A stretch of DNA of 64,000 nucleotides from an uncultured Prevotella sp. (GCA_900320905.1 ONTZ01000006.1:30120-94119), one strand, 5' to 3'. Positions 8,028 to 17,393 are shown, numbered from the stretch's first letter. Made by a program: numbers and translations. The notes: generated from the sequence alone by a model not told the origin.

Positions 8028-10025
8028 ATGAGGACACAAATCGTGTTATTGTTCATGTGGATGTCGTGGACTGTGCAGGCGCAGTCAGGGCACGAATGGG
8101 AAGTGTATCTGAACGATGTGATGACGGCAGAGGATGCGAGCAGTGTGACATGGGAGGACACCTACGACCTGCTCTGTGAACTGGAACAGCATCCGTTGGA
8201 CATCAATCAGGCGACGCGGGAACAGTTGGAGCAGTTGCCTTTTCTCTCGGCTCAGCAGGTGGAGGAGATGGTGGAGTATCTCTATCGCTATGGGCCGATG
8301 AAGTCGTTGGGGGAGTTAAGGATGATCCGCTCGCTCGATGATGGCAGGCGCAGGTTGCTTACCTGTGTTATATTTATAGGGGAGGACGGAGGATCAGGGG
8401 GACGGGTCCATGATTCTCATCACGAACTGATGGCGACGGCGCGTATTCCTTTTTATGAGCGGAAGGGTGACGCAGGTGCCTACCGAGGTTATCCATATAG
8501 GCATTGGCTGCGATACCAGTTGACGTATGGCGATCAGTTGAAGGCTGGTATCGTGGGGTCACAGGATGCGGGCGAACCATTCTTCGCAGGAAAGAATCGG
8601 CTTGGCTATGACTATTATTCTTTCTATCTGCAACTGAATCACTGGCGACGGATTGAGACGCTGGTGTTAGGCAACTACCGTGTGTCGATGGGAATGGGAT
8701 TAATCCTCAACAACAGTTTTGGTCTCGGCAAGGTGTCGATGCTGCAAAACATGGGTCGTCCGACGAGTACCCTCCGTGCCCATTCCTCCCGTTCTTCCGA
8801 CAGTTATCTGCAAGGAGCGGCGGCTACCGTGAACATAGCCAAAGGACTGACGGCAACGGGCTTCGTTTCCTATCGGGCGATGGATGCAACACTCAACAGC
8901 GACGGTACGGCAGCAACGATCCTCACCTCAGGCTATCATCGTACTGAGACGGAACTGGAGAAAAAGAACAACCTGAAGAATACAACCTTTGGCGGGAATA
9001 TCCGCTATCAGGCCAACGGCTATCATGCAGGACTGAATGTGGTTGCAACCCACCTGAACCGGGAACTGAAACCCAACACCTCTGCACTTTATCGTCAGTA
9101 CTATGCGCAGGGCTATGACTTCCTGAATATAAGTGCCGACTATGGCTATGTGCATCACCGCTTCTCCGTGAACGGTGAGACGGCCCTCAACCGCGACGGG
9201 GCTTTGGCTACCATCAACAGTGTGAGTCTGCAACTCAGCAGCGAGTGGAGTCTGATGGCACTTTACCGTTTCTATTCCTACCGTTATACCTCGCTCTATG
9301 CCAACAGTTATAGCGATGGGGGTAGTGTGCAGAACGAGAGTGGCATTTACTTTGGTGCCACCTGGCAACCCTCGCCGTCGTGGAAACTGATGGCCTATAC
9401 AGACTTTGCCTATTTCCCCTGGCCCAAGTACCAGATATCACAATCATCTCATTCTTGGGATAATCTCATGCAGTTATCCTATACCAAGAAGCGTTGGAAA
9501 TTTGGAGGACGGTATCGGCTCCGCATCCGACAGAAAGACAATGAAGACCAGACGGCACTGTTCACGAGGACGGAGCATCGGGGACGGCTAAGTGCGGAGT
9601 ATAGTCGTGGATTGCAAATCCCCGACAACAAAGGGTGGGGCTGGAGCAGCAGGACGCAGGTTGACTTCGGTTTCACATCCTTCAAAACGCATGAACGGGG
9701 ATTGATGGTCAGCGAGACAGTAGGCTTTACGCATCGTTGGCTGCGACTGAATGGTGGGATGGGGTATTTCCATACCGACAGTTACGACAGTCGCGCCTAT
9801 CTCTATGAGTTGGGATCGCTCTATTCTTATTCTGTAATCCAGTTCAGTGGCGAGGGCATCCGTTACTGGCTGATGGTTCGTGCCAATATTGGCAAGCGCC
9901 TCATGCTGACGGCCAAATTTGGCACCACCAACTATTTCGACCGCTCCACCATCGGCAGCAGTTACCAGCAGATCAACCACTCCTCCCAGACAGACCTCGA
10001 CCTGCAGGTGAGATGTAAGTTTTGA
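8028..10025 (+). CDS. Helix-hairpin-helix protein with outer-membrane beta-barrel
   Basis: A 665-residue protein with a signal peptide (about 1-19), a helix-hairpin-helix domain at about 48-115 (PLDINQATREQLEQLPFLS), and from about 140 onward alternating amphipathic strands ending in a C-terminal Phe (VRCKF), as in outer-membrane barrels. This architecture is common in Bacteroidota; its function is not established, and a link to DNA or peptidoglycan contact has only been suggested by the HhH motif. A stretch at 8392-8428 (GGSGGRVHDSHH), between HhH and barrel, resembles a degenerate copy of the ATCACGGGGACAG palindromic element. It is transcribed from its own promoter. Confidence 0.8.
   Translation: MRTQIVLLFMWMSWTVQAQSGHEWEVYLNDVMTAEDASSVTWEDTYDLLCELEQHPLDINQATREQLEQLPFLSAQQVEEMVEYLYRYGPMKSLGELRMIRSLDDGRRRLLTCVIFIGEDGGSGGRVHDSHHELMATARIPFYERKGDAGAYRGYPYRHWLRYQLTYGDQLKAGIVGSQDAGEPFFAGKNRLGYDYYSFYLQLNHWRRIETLVLGNYRVSMGMGLILNNSFGLGKVSMLQNMGRPTSTLRAHSSRSSDSYLQGAAATVNIAKGLTATGFVSYRAMDATLNSDGTAATILTSGYHRTETELEKKNNLKNTTFGGNIRYQANGYHAGLNVVATHLNRELKPNTSALYRQYYAQGYDFLNISADYGYVHHRFSVNGETALNRDGALATINSVSLQLSSEWSLMALYRFYSYRYTSLYANSYSDGGSVQNESGIYFGATWQPSPSWKLMAYTDFAYFPWPKYQISQSSHSWDNLMQLSYTKKRWKFGGRYRLRIRQKDNEDQTALFTRTEHRGRLSAEYSRGLQIPDNKGWGWSSRTQVDFGFTSFKTHERGLMVSETVGFTHRWLRLNGGMGYFHTDSYDSRAYLYELGSLYSYSVIQFSGEGIRYWLMVRANIGKRLMLTAKFGTTNYFDRSTIGSSYQQINHSSQTDLDLQVRCKF
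8392..8428. repeat. Degenerate ATCACGGGGACAG-type element in HhH gene
   Basis: GATCAGGGGGACGGGTCC followed by ATGATTCTCATCACG matches one half of the palindromic element seen intact at 5324 and 21379, at the HhH/barrel boundary. Confidence 0.45.
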
Positions 10026-10057
10026 ATAACCAATATGATTACTTTTTCTTTTCTTTT

Positions 10058-10089
10058 TTTGTATGATTTCCAAAATCTTTGTACTTTTG
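10058..10089 (+). promoter_or_regulatory. Promoter of PQQ-like propeller gene
   Basis: TTTG at 10058-10061, a 20-base spacer and TACTTTTG at 10082-10089: an excellent Bacteroidota promoter. It rules out the in-frame ATG at 10063 and supports a start at 10117. Confidence 0.75.
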
Positions 10090-10116
10090 CAATCGATTTT
10101 ACATGATGTTTGCAAT

Positions 10117-11685
10117 ATGAACATGAAGTCTCTAACACGTATATTACTCTTATCAATATTGCTATTGGTGTGTCTGGCATCCAGGGCCGATGATGCCAAC
10201 AGAGTTCCGGTCGGCCAGACTATCGACAGTACGGCAGTGATGGCTGAGAGCCAGACATTCGGACACCGAATAGAAAGTGTGGTTATTGATCCGTACCTTG
10301 ACTATATGTTGCTGAAATTCCGCGATACGACCAAAAGCGGGAAATGGTTGCAATTCAAAGGTGAGATAGGTGCGTATAGTATAAAAGAGTCTAAGTTGTT
10401 ATGGACTTACCCGTTTGATTACAGAAACACAACAGCCCATTGTACGAAGGCAGGGGTGGTTGTTTCCAAAGGTAATAAAGTCGTAATGCTCGATCCGACG
10501 ACGGGCAAGGTTCGCTGGCAAGGCAAATTCTATCCCGTTCAGTTTGATGACTCCACGAATGTCGTGCTTGGCTATGCCAGTGCCAGGTCAAGTAAGTTGA
10601 GCAGTTATAACTTGACAACGGGGCAGTTGTTATGGACAGCCAACATGCCGCACGAAAAGAACTGGGGGTGGAACCATGTCATACGAGAGGACTCTATACA
10701 CTGGCTGATTGTAGCCGACAACTTGAACCGCCTGAATATCCAAACCGGCGAAGTCTGTGCCTATGAAGCCAAGACGGGTGTGACCGACGTAAAGGGTGCT
10801 ATCCTGCAGGGATTGGTAATGGCTGGTACGGCGGTTGCTGGTGCGATGGCAACGGGCTATGCTGCTTATCCTATGGGAGTTGTCGGCTCGAATGTCATCA
10901 ATCAGTTACACTCCAATGTGGTTCTCGACGATTCGCTTTATTTCTTTGCCGATCGTGAGCATGTGGCCTGCCTTGACAATACAATGAATCCTGTTTGGAG
11001 TTATGAGTTCCCCTCAAAGACTTCGGCTTTCTCTCGACTGGTCTGCAACGACAGCACGCTCTATATGTTTAATCTGGGTTTTGGCCTGAAGAACGGGCGG
11101 CAGCGTACGAAAATGGGACGTCCGTTTATCGCTGCCTTTGACAAGCACTCGGGAGTATGCCATTTTATGAATATGCTGAGTATGAAAAAGGACATGGTGG
11201 AGGATGCTGTACTCAATCCTGATGGCACTTTTATGCTCTTTGATGACGGATTGGCCTATAAGCGTGAACTCAACGACTCAACGGTGACTATTTCGCAGTG
11301 GGATGTCGAGAAATACGGTAAGTTGGAGGCTATCATAACCCAGCCTGTGTATGCCTACTATAATCTTAAGGACATGTTTGATGTTATCGCTTCCGACGGC
11401 ATTTTCTTTCCTGTGATGACTGAGAGTGGTGACATTTTCATGGTTGACAGAGATCTTAGGATATCTGAGCGCTTTCCGGCCTATTCTCTTTATTGGCCGA
11501 TTTGCAAGGTAGGCGACCGAATGTGCGTGTATTCGCCTTCAAGTCGCAGGCAGGATATCTGGCTGGTCTCGCTTCAAGGAATACCAGAGATACAAATGAC
11601 GATTACAATTCGTGGAATAGGAATAGCCGGCGGAAAACTATTCCTATTCAACGACGACCGTATGTTTTCTCTGCCGCTTGACTAA
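10117..11685 (+). CDS. PQQ-like beta-propeller repeat protein, exported
   Basis: A 522-residue protein. The start at 10117 (or 10123, two codons later) is chosen because an upstream in-frame ATG lies between the -33 and -7 promoter elements. An N-terminal signal peptide (LLLSILLLVCLASRA) is followed by repeated propeller blades with motifs such as MLDPTTGKVRW and YNLTTGQLLWTA, typical of PQQ-binding-like seven- or eight-bladed propellers. A hydrophobic insertion (GLVMAGTAVAGAMATGYAAYPMG) interrupts the blades near residues 225-255. No enzymatic motif is visible; such proteins often act as scaffolds in the cell envelope. It stands alone, followed by the non-coding repeat region. Confidence 0.75.
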   Translation: MNMKSLTRILLLSILLLVCLASRADDANRVPVGQTIDSTAVMAESQTFGHRIESVVIDPYLDYMLLKFRDTTKSGKWLQFKGEIGAYSIKESKLLWTYPFDYRNTTAHCTKAGVVVSKGNKVVMLDPTTGKVRWQGKFYPVQFDDSTNVVLGYASARSSKLSSYNLTTGQLLWTANMPHEKNWGWNHVIREDSIHWLIVADNLNRLNIQTGEVCAYEAKTGVTDVKGAILQGLVMAGTAVAGAMATGYAAYPMGVVGSNVINQLHSNVVLDDSLYFFADREHVACLDNTMNPVWSYEFPSKTSAFSRLVCNDSTLYMFNLGFGLKNGRQRTKMGRPFIAAFDKHSGVCHFMNMLSMKKDMVEDAVLNPDGTFMLFDDGLAYKRELNDSTVTISQWDVEKYGKLEAIITQPVYAYYNLKDMFDVIASDGIFFPVMTESGDIFMVDRDLRISERFPAYSLYWPICKVGDRMCVYSPSSRRQDIWLVSLQGIPEIQMTITIRGIGIAGGKLFLFNDDRMFSLPLD

Positions 11686-11714
11686 TCATATTCTGCAAAC
11701 TTCGGGAAACCTTC

Positions 11715-12179
11715 ACCTGAATCTGGGGCATGTTTCTGCCCCCTGTGCATAGGTGTGTCCAAGTTTCTAGGCAGGATTTTCAAGTTTTTGGATGGTCTGT
11801 CATGGATTTGGGACATGTCATTTTGAACCTATAAAACTCAGCCCCAAAACTGGGAGAAGGTATTCCGACCTCGGTAAAACGTGTCCCAATTCTGGGTGAA
11901 GAAAACCCGACCCCGGAGAAATATGCCTTGAATCTAAGGCAAGAAAAGCCGACCTCGGGATAATATCCCTCAGATCTGAGGCAAGATATTCCGACCCCGG
12001 AAAAGTCTGACCCAGTTTTTGGGTGAAGAAATACCGACCACAGGAAAACATGCCTCAATTCTAGGGCAAAACATTCCGACCTCGGAATATCTTCTCCCAG
12101 TTTTAAGGCAAGTTTTTCAAACTATAAAATGCTTTGTCCCAGATTCAGGGCATATAATTCCGGCCTCGGGATGGTTTAC
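11715..12179. repeat. 42-nt tandem hairpin-repeat array (about 11 units)
   Basis: Units are 42-43 bases long, starting at 11715, 11758, 11801, 11842, 11885, 11927, 11969, 12011, 12054, 12096 and 12138. Each has an inverted repeat (CCCA..TGGG type), then a short linker and CCGACCTCGG or CCGACCCCGG. The first stem covaries between units: CCC/GGG at 11885, CTT/AAG at 11927, CTC/GAG at 11969. Units at 11801 and 12096 share a variant second half (AACTATAAAA-like). Units are diverged, not identical, and there are no unique spacers, so this is not CRISPR. Open frames across it merely repeat the 14-codon period and have no start context. It fills most of the gap between the propeller gene and the restriction-modification locus. 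Confidence 0.85.
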
Positions 12180-12188
12180 ACTGGGGGG

Positions 12189-12286
12189 TACAGGTGCTTT
12201 GTACAGCCAGTACAAAGCACCTGTACTGGCAGTACAGAAGCCTTGTACCGCTGGTACAGCAGTTTTGTACGATGATAAAACCACAT
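12189..12286 (+). repeat. 98-bp GTAC-rich dispersed element, copy A
   Basis: Three units of 22 bases with pattern TACAnnnnnnTTGTACnGnCAG, then a fourth ending TTGTACGATGATAAAAC. A second copy, 98 bases long and about 80 percent identical without gaps, lies in reverse orientation at 48159-48256. It directly abuts the 42-nt array. No gene is seen in 12287-12380. Confidence 0.85.
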
Positions 12287-12347
12287 GAATAACTGCCATA
12301 AATGCTAAAAAACGCACCAACAGTACCGCTATATCAATTCTTTTTTG

Positions 12348-12355
12348 TATATTTG
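12348..12355 (+). promoter_or_regulatory. -7 box upstream of the restriction-modification locus
   Basis: TATATTTG followed by CACC, 25 bases before the ATG at 12381; no good -33 TTTG is present. Confidence 0.5.
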
Positions 12356-12380
12356 CACCATCATTAGCAAACAAAACTGT

Positions 12381-12503
12381 ATGAGCGACAAAGAACCTGG
12401 CTACGTTTACATATTGACTAATCCCAGTTTTCGCGAGGATTGGGTGAAGGTTGGCAAGAGTTCACGTCCTGTGGATGTGAAAAGCAAAGTTCACTATAAA
12501 TAG
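12381..12503 (+). pseudogene. Truncated GIY-YIG (T5orf172-type) nuclease gene
   Basis: A 40-codon frame. Its first 36 residues (YVYILTNPSF, VKVGKSSRPVDV) match the start of GIY-YIG/T5orf172 proteins, which are usually several times longer and continue with RSKELDNTAVPLPFE. After VKSK the sequence jumps to VHYK and a stop, as if an internal deletion joined the start to an end. The catalytic Arg and Glu of the GIY-YIG fold are missing. It stands directly upstream of mod, and its promoter probably drives the whole locus. It may persist as a leader ORF. Confidence 0.6.
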
Positions 12504-12511
12504 AAACGGAA

Positions 12512-14437
12512 ATGGCTGCTATTAATGATTTGATTGCCAAGATAGAGGATGAAGACCTCCGTAATAAGATAGATGCTGAGTTGAAAAGGCTTCTGAAACA
12601 GAAGAAGTTTGGCTTGATGTTTGAAGACCACATGCCTGAGGGTCTGGCGGAAGGTGCTATATATCCCAGTCTTGAATTTGTGGATCAGGTGCAACATGCT
12701 CCAGACAAGGCACTTTGGCATGCGCTGATAGAGGCTGACAATTATTATGCCTTGCAACTGTTGGCTTACCTCTATCCGGGTATGGTGGATTGCATCTATA
12801 TTGACCCGCCATATAATACTGGAGCCAGAGATTGGAAGTACAACAACGACTATGTGGATTCAGCAGACCAGTATCGTCACTCGAAATGGCTCTCTATGAT
12901 GAAGCGGCGTCTTCTGTTGGCAAAGAAACTGCTGGACCCTCGCGACTCAGTGTTGATTGTCACCATCGATGAAAAGGAATACCTGCATTTGGGATGTCTG
13001 TTGGAAGAATTGTTCCCTGAAGCAAGGATGCAGATGGTAAGTAGCGTAATAAACCCTGCGGGAGTAAGTAGAGGTGGGGAGTTCGCAAGAACAGATGAGT
13101 ACATTTATATAGTCATGTTTGGAAATATGTCCCCCCAGAAATTACCTTTATCTGATGATTGGAGGGGAAAAATCAAAGGAGGCTATAAAGACAAATTAAG
13201 ATGGAATGGGTTGATGCGTTCTGGAACTAATGCAAGAAGAGAAGATCGACCCAACTTGTTTTATCCAATCTATGTATCAAAAGATGGATTACGTATCAAT
13301 AAGATAGGTGATTCCATTCCTTTGACAAAAAATCGTAAAGAGGTGGAAACTCTTATTGATTCTGTTGCAATTTGGCCAATTCGTTCTGATGGCTCGGAAG
13401 GTAACTGGCAAATATCGCAAGATAAATTGACCTTTTTATACAAAAAAGGATATATACGCTTAGGAAGTTTTACAGAATTTGCGATGTCGCTATCCTATCT
13501 TAAAAGTGGGGAGGCAACAAAAGTAGATGAGGGAAAATTCCCAATTATAGGTCACAGAGACGATGGTTCCATTATTGTGGATGAAAGTGAATATGAAGCA
13601 AATTATATCCCAGGCACTCAGTGGTGGATTACATCACATGATGCAACACAACAAGGAACAAAGCAACTTAATGCTATTATTGGCAAACGTTTTGATTTCC
13701 CTAAGTCTGTTTACGCTGTTCACGATACCATTCGCTTCTTCGTGGCAAACAAGCCCAACGCTCTGATTATTGATTTCTTTGCAGGCTCAGGTACAACACT
13801 CCATGCTGTGAACTTGCTGAATGCAGAGGATGGTGGTAATCGTCGTTGCATTTTGGTGACAAACAATGAGGTATCAGAGCAAGAAGCAAAAGATCTGAAA
13901 AAGAAAGGCTTTAAACCAGGCGACGAGGAATGGGAGCGGCTTGGTATAGCACGCTATGTCACATGGCCTCGTACGGTGTGCTCTATTGAGGGACATGATG
14001 TGAACGGGCAACCACTGAAAGGAGAATATCTTGGCACAGATCATCGCCAAATGAAAGATGGCTTTGAGGCCAACTGTGTGTTCTTCAAGTTGAACTTCCT
14101 TGATAAGACCAAGGTGGCATTGGGTCGCCAGTTCCGTGAATTGCTGCCTTTACTTTGGATGAAAGCAGGAGGAGAAGGGCCTTGTCCACAGTTAGAGACA
14201 GATGAGATTCCCAAGAAATTAATTCTTCCCGAGAATCGCCTTGCAGTTCTTACAGACGAAACCATTTTTACGGACTTTATGGAAGCCGTAAATGAATATA
14301 GAAAAATACGTATGGTTTTCCTTGTGGTGGATAGCGACTCTTTGTACAGAGATATGGCTCGCTGCTTCCCACAGAAGCAGACATGTCAACTCTATCGTGA
14401 CTATTTAGATAACTTCCGTATCAACCAAACAAGATAA
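12512..14437 (+). CDS. mod: Type III restriction-modification DNA methyltransferase (Mod)
   Basis: A 641-residue beta-class amino-methyltransferase. Catalytic motif IV DPPYN is at residues 98-102 and the AdoMet-binding motif I FAGSGTT is at 423-429, so IV precedes I. It would methylate one adenine per site and supplies target recognition to the Res subunit. The central part (about residues 180-400, 13050-13710) is AT-richer and differs in codon use from the flanks, consistent with an exchangeable target-recognition domain. The gene lies 8 bases after the GIY-YIG remnant and 4 bases before res. Confidence 0.88.
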   Translation: MAAINDLIAKIEDEDLRNKIDAELKRLLKQKKFGLMFEDHMPEGLAEGAIYPSLEFVDQVQHAPDKALWHALIEADNYYALQLLAYLYPGMVDCIYIDPPYNTGARDWKYNNDYVDSADQYRHSKWLSMMKRRLLLAKKLLDPRDSVLIVTIDEKEYLHLGCLLEELFPEARMQMVSSVINPAGVSRGGEFARTDEYIYIVMFGNMSPQKLPLSDDWRGKIKGGYKDKLRWNGLMRSGTNARREDRPNLFYPIYVSKDGLRINKIGDSIPLTKNRKEVETLIDSVAIWPIRSDGSEGNWQISQDKLTFLYKKGYIRLGSFTEFAMSLSYLKSGEATKVDEGKFPIIGHRDDGSIIVDESEYEANYIPGTQWWITSHDATQQGTKQLNAIIGKRFDFPKSVYAVHDTIRFFVANKPNALIIDFFAGSGTTLHAVNLLNAEDGGNRRCILVTNNEVSEQEAKDLKKKGFKPGDEEWERLGIARYVTWPRTVCSIEGHDVNGQPLKGEYLGTDHRQMKDGFEANCVFFKLNFLDKTKVALGRQFRELLPLLWMKAGGEGPCPQLETDEIPKKLILPENRLAVLTDETIFTDFMEAVNEYRKIRMVFLVVDSDSLYRDMARCFPQKQTCQLYRDYLDNFRINQTR

Positions 14438-14441
14438 GGTT

Positions 14442-17168
14442 ATGAAGGACGAACTGATTTCATTCCAGAAAAGGGCATTAGCGCAATTGCGTAATCATTG
14501 TGCTGCGGCTCATAATGAATATAAGAACACCAGGCAGAATCAGGTGGTGTCGTTCACTGCACCTACGGGTGCTGGTAAGACTATCATTATGGCTTCGCTG
14601 ATAGAGGACATCTTGTTTGGTAATGAGCAATATGTGGAGCAGCCAGATGCGATCTTTGTTTGGTTGTCTGATTCGCCAGAGTTAAATTTGCAATCGAAAG
14701 AGAAGATTGACACCAAATCAGATAAGATTAGGATCAATCAGTGTGTAGTGATTTCAGATGACTCCTTTGATCGTGAAACTCTGGAGGAGGGACATATCTA
14801 CTTTTTGAATACTCAGAAGTTAAGTCGTACCAGTAATCTAACGGTGCATTCCGATAATCGTCAGTTTACCATCTGGGAAACGTTGTCGAACACGATCTAC
14901 GAAAAGGCCGACAAGTTGTATTTCATCATTGATGAGGCTCATCGTGGTATGCGAGGCACTGAGGCCGGACGTGCTACAACTATTATGCAGAAGTTTATTC
15001 TCGGTAGCGAGCCGGATGGTTTGCCACCTGTACCAGTCGTTATAGGTATGTCTGCAACCATAGAGCGTTTCAGCCAATTGGTTAAAAATTCTACTGCTAC
15101 CAATCGTCCTGTAAGAGTTTATCCGGAAGAAGTACGTTCATCAGGTCTGCTTAAAGATAGGGTGATTATCTATTATCCCAAAGAGGCAAACGAGCAGAAG
15201 GACTTAGCCGTATTGCAGGCTGCTACTGATGAGTGGTTACAGAAGTGTTTGCACTGGACCACTTTCTGTCGTGAGCAGCACCACTGGATGGTGAAGCCTA
15301 TTTTTGTGGTTCAGGTTTTGAATGGTAACAACGAGAATCTTTCCGAGACAAAACTTGATGAATGCCTTGCGAAGATAGAAGAACGGGCTGGATGTAAGTT
15401 TGAGAGGGGGGAGGTCGTGCATGCTTTTGGCGATACGAAGGGTGTCGTTAATATTTATGGACTTGAAGTGCCATACTTAGAGCCGTCGAAGATACAGGAT
15501 GACAAGCAAGTACGGGTTGTTTTCTTTAAAGAAACACTTTCTACAGGATGGGATTGTCCGAGGGCAGAGACCATGATGTCATTCCGTCGCTACGTGGATT
15601 CTACTGCTATAGCTCAGTTGTTGGGTCGAATGGTTCGCACGCCGATTCAACAGCGCATTATGGTTGACGATATGCTGAATGATGTGCAATTGTTCTTGCC
15701 ACATTTCGATGCCGATAAGGTAAAGAAAGTGGTGGATGAATTGCAGAATGAAGAGGGCGGAGAATTGCCAACAGATATTATTGGTGATGAGATTGAACGC
15801 GGTTCGTTTGTCTGGGTAACATCAAGAAGAGCGAATCGCAAGCCCCAAAAGGAAGATCAGAGTCTGTCATTATTTGATCAGTCGGATATGACATCTGACG
15901 GTTCCCAAGGGCAAACTATTCCAAACTCTTATGTCGCAGATCGGCCCCGTCGAACGGAGAAAAAGCAGGATGAACCATCTGTCGCCCCTGAATCTATTGA
16001 TTTTGAGTATGATCGCATAGACCGTACTAAGATTGTAGAGTTTATCAATGACAAGGCACTGCCAAGTTATCAGGTTAGGCCCTATCAGCAGAGCAATTAT
16101 CTGACTTCGCTATATTCCCTTGTTCGTTTCCTCCTTCTCTCAGGATTAGATATTCATGCAAAAGAGGAAGTCATCAATACAATCGTTGAGAGAATAAATA
16201 GTTATATAGAAAGACTGAGACATTCTGGGAAATATACAGAAGCCAAAGCGAAGGTTGTCAATTTTGAGATGCTTGCCAGCGTGTACGATGCCTTTGGAGA
16301 AAAGATTAAAGCAGACCCTGTCAAAAATGTTTTTTCTGAGACAAATGTCGATATAGAGCGACAACTACGAATTGCCGAGAAGCAACTTGGTAATGAAGGC
16401 GTTGCAGTAGCGTATGGTAGGAAATATGACAATCCGGATGCACCAGGTAGTTATATGGTTGATGTGATCTTGTTTGTATGCGATGAGGAGCAGATGAAAC
16501 TGTTGCATGACTATGCCAAAGCGACATACCATCAGTTGAATGACAAATATAGGCAGAAGACTACCCAGTTGTCGGATATGTTGAAGACGCAATATCGGAA
16601 TATTGTCCGTGATAGTGCTGAAGTTTCTGATGTTCCATTCTTCTTGGGTGAGAACATCATGTTCCGTAACGATGAGGATGGTGAAGAATATACTGACCAT
16701 CTCTTTGTAGATGAGGTGACGGGTAAGGTTCGCATCAAACTTAATGAATGGGAAAAGAAAGTTATTGATGAGGAGCGCAAGAATGAAGAATTCCGCTGTT
16801 GGTATCGTAATCCTTCTCGAGGAAGGGATGCGCTGGCTTTATACCATATATATAAAGGGACGAAAAAGGCTTTCTATCCTGACTTTTTGATTATCCGTAA
16901 GGAGAATGGTGGAGATTATATTATTGATATTCTTGAACCACACAATCCTGCGTATGATGATAACGTGAGCAAGGCTAAGGCATTGGCTCAGTATGCTACA
17001 GAGAATCCATGTATCGGTAGGGCACAATTGATCAGATTATCAAAGACTGCAACTGGTGAAGAACTCCGGCGTCTTGATTTTGCCGCTCATAGCGAGTTGC
17101 GTGAAAAGGTGGCGGTGATTAATACCAATGAGGAATTGGATCATTTGTTTACACAGTATGGGGAGTAG
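14442..17168 (+). CDS. res: Type III restriction enzyme Res (DEAD/DEAH helicase-nuclease)
   Basis: A 908-residue superfamily 2 helicase: Walker A APTGAGKT with Lys46, DEAH at 164-167, motif III SAT, and motif VI QLLGRMVRTP. A C-terminal PD-(D/E)xK-like region is near residue 811 (YPDFLIIRKENGGDYIIDILEPH, split here for description); the usual ExK is IDILEP, so the nuclease motif is unusual and worth comparing with family members. Res translocates or switches on DNA and cleaves when two unmethylated sites are found. It directly follows mod, forming a complete two-subunit system. Confidence 0.87.
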   Translation: MKDELISFQKRALAQLRNHCAAAHNEYKNTRQNQVVSFTAPTGAGKTIIMASLIEDILFGNEQYVEQPDAIFVWLSDSPELNLQSKEKIDTKSDKIRINQCVVISDDSFDRETLEEGHIYFLNTQKLSRTSNLTVHSDNRQFTIWETLSNTIYEKADKLYFIIDEAHRGMRGTEAGRATTIMQKFILGSEPDGLPPVPVVIGMSATIERFSQLVKNSTATNRPVRVYPEEVRSSGLLKDRVIIYYPKEANEQKDLAVLQAATDEWLQKCLHWTTFCREQHHWMVKPIFVVQVLNGNNENLSETKLDECLAKIEERAGCKFERGEVVHAFGDTKGVVNIYGLEVPYLEPSKIQDDKQVRVVFFKETLSTGWDCPRAETMMSFRRYVDSTAIAQLLGRMVRTPIQQRIMVDDMLNDVQLFLPHFDADKVKKVVDELQNEEGGELPTDIIGDEIERGSFVWVTSRRANRKPQKEDQSLSLFDQSDMTSDGSQGQTIPNSYVADRPRRTEKKQDEPSVAPESIDFEYDRIDRTKIVEFINDKALPSYQVRPYQQSNYLTSLYSLVRFLLLSGLDIHAKEEVINTIVERINSYIERLRHSGKYTEAKAKVVNFEMLASVYDAFGEKIKADPVKNVFSETNVDIERQLRIAEKQLGNEGVAVAYGRKYDNPDAPGSYMVDVILFVCDEEQMKLLHDYAKATYHQLNDKYRQKTTQLSDMLKTQYRNIVRDSAEVSDVPFFLGENIMFRNDEDGEEYTDHLFVDEVTGKVRIKLNEWEKKVIDEERKNEEFRCWYRNPSRGRDALALYHIYKGTKKAFYPDFLIIRKENGGDYIIDILEPHNPAYDDNVSKAKALAQYATENPCIGRAQLIRLSKTATGEELRRLDFAAHSELREKVAVINTNEELDHLFTQYGE

Positions 17169-17183
17169 TATAAAGGAAAGAAA

Positions 17184-17357
17184 ATGGGAACATTAAAAGA
17201 GTATAAATGCAAAGGTTGTGGTTATTCCATAACGGGCACCAGGAAAGGTCGTACCTTGGGTATGATGGGTGAAATCGAAACGGAAAAAGTCCCGAGGAAA
17301 TGTCCCAAATGCGGAGGTGATATGAAAGAAACTGGTACTGTCATCATGATAGATTAG
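17184..17357 (+). CDS. Small zinc-ribbon protein
   Basis: 57 residues with two CxxC knuckles (CKGCGY at 9-14, CPKCGG at 40-45), a basic linker and no other domain. It starts 15 bases after res and ends before a strong hairpin, so it is probably the last gene of the restriction-modification operon. Its role is unknown; small zinc ribbons often bind nucleic acid or proteins. Confidence 0.65.
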   Translation: MGTLKEYKCKGCGYSITGTRKGRTLGMMGEIETEKVPRKCPKCGGDMKETGTVIMID

Positions 17358-17393
17358 TATTTTATTGTGAAAACCAAACAGTAAGAAAAGTAA

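Noticed and set aside
11715-12179. CRISPR array
   Set aside because: Units are contiguous and diverged, with no identical repeat plus unique spacer pattern and no cas genes nearby.
12189-12286. Integron attC site or phage attachment site
   Set aside because: The element has an inner 22-base periodicity and a second copy elsewhere, but no integrase, no R/L box pattern and no target duplication could be seen.
11780-12288. Open frames of 77-92 codons across the 42-nt array, on both strands
   Set aside because: They only reflect the 42-base period (14 codons) and have no promoter or start context; the array is better explained as non-coding repeats.
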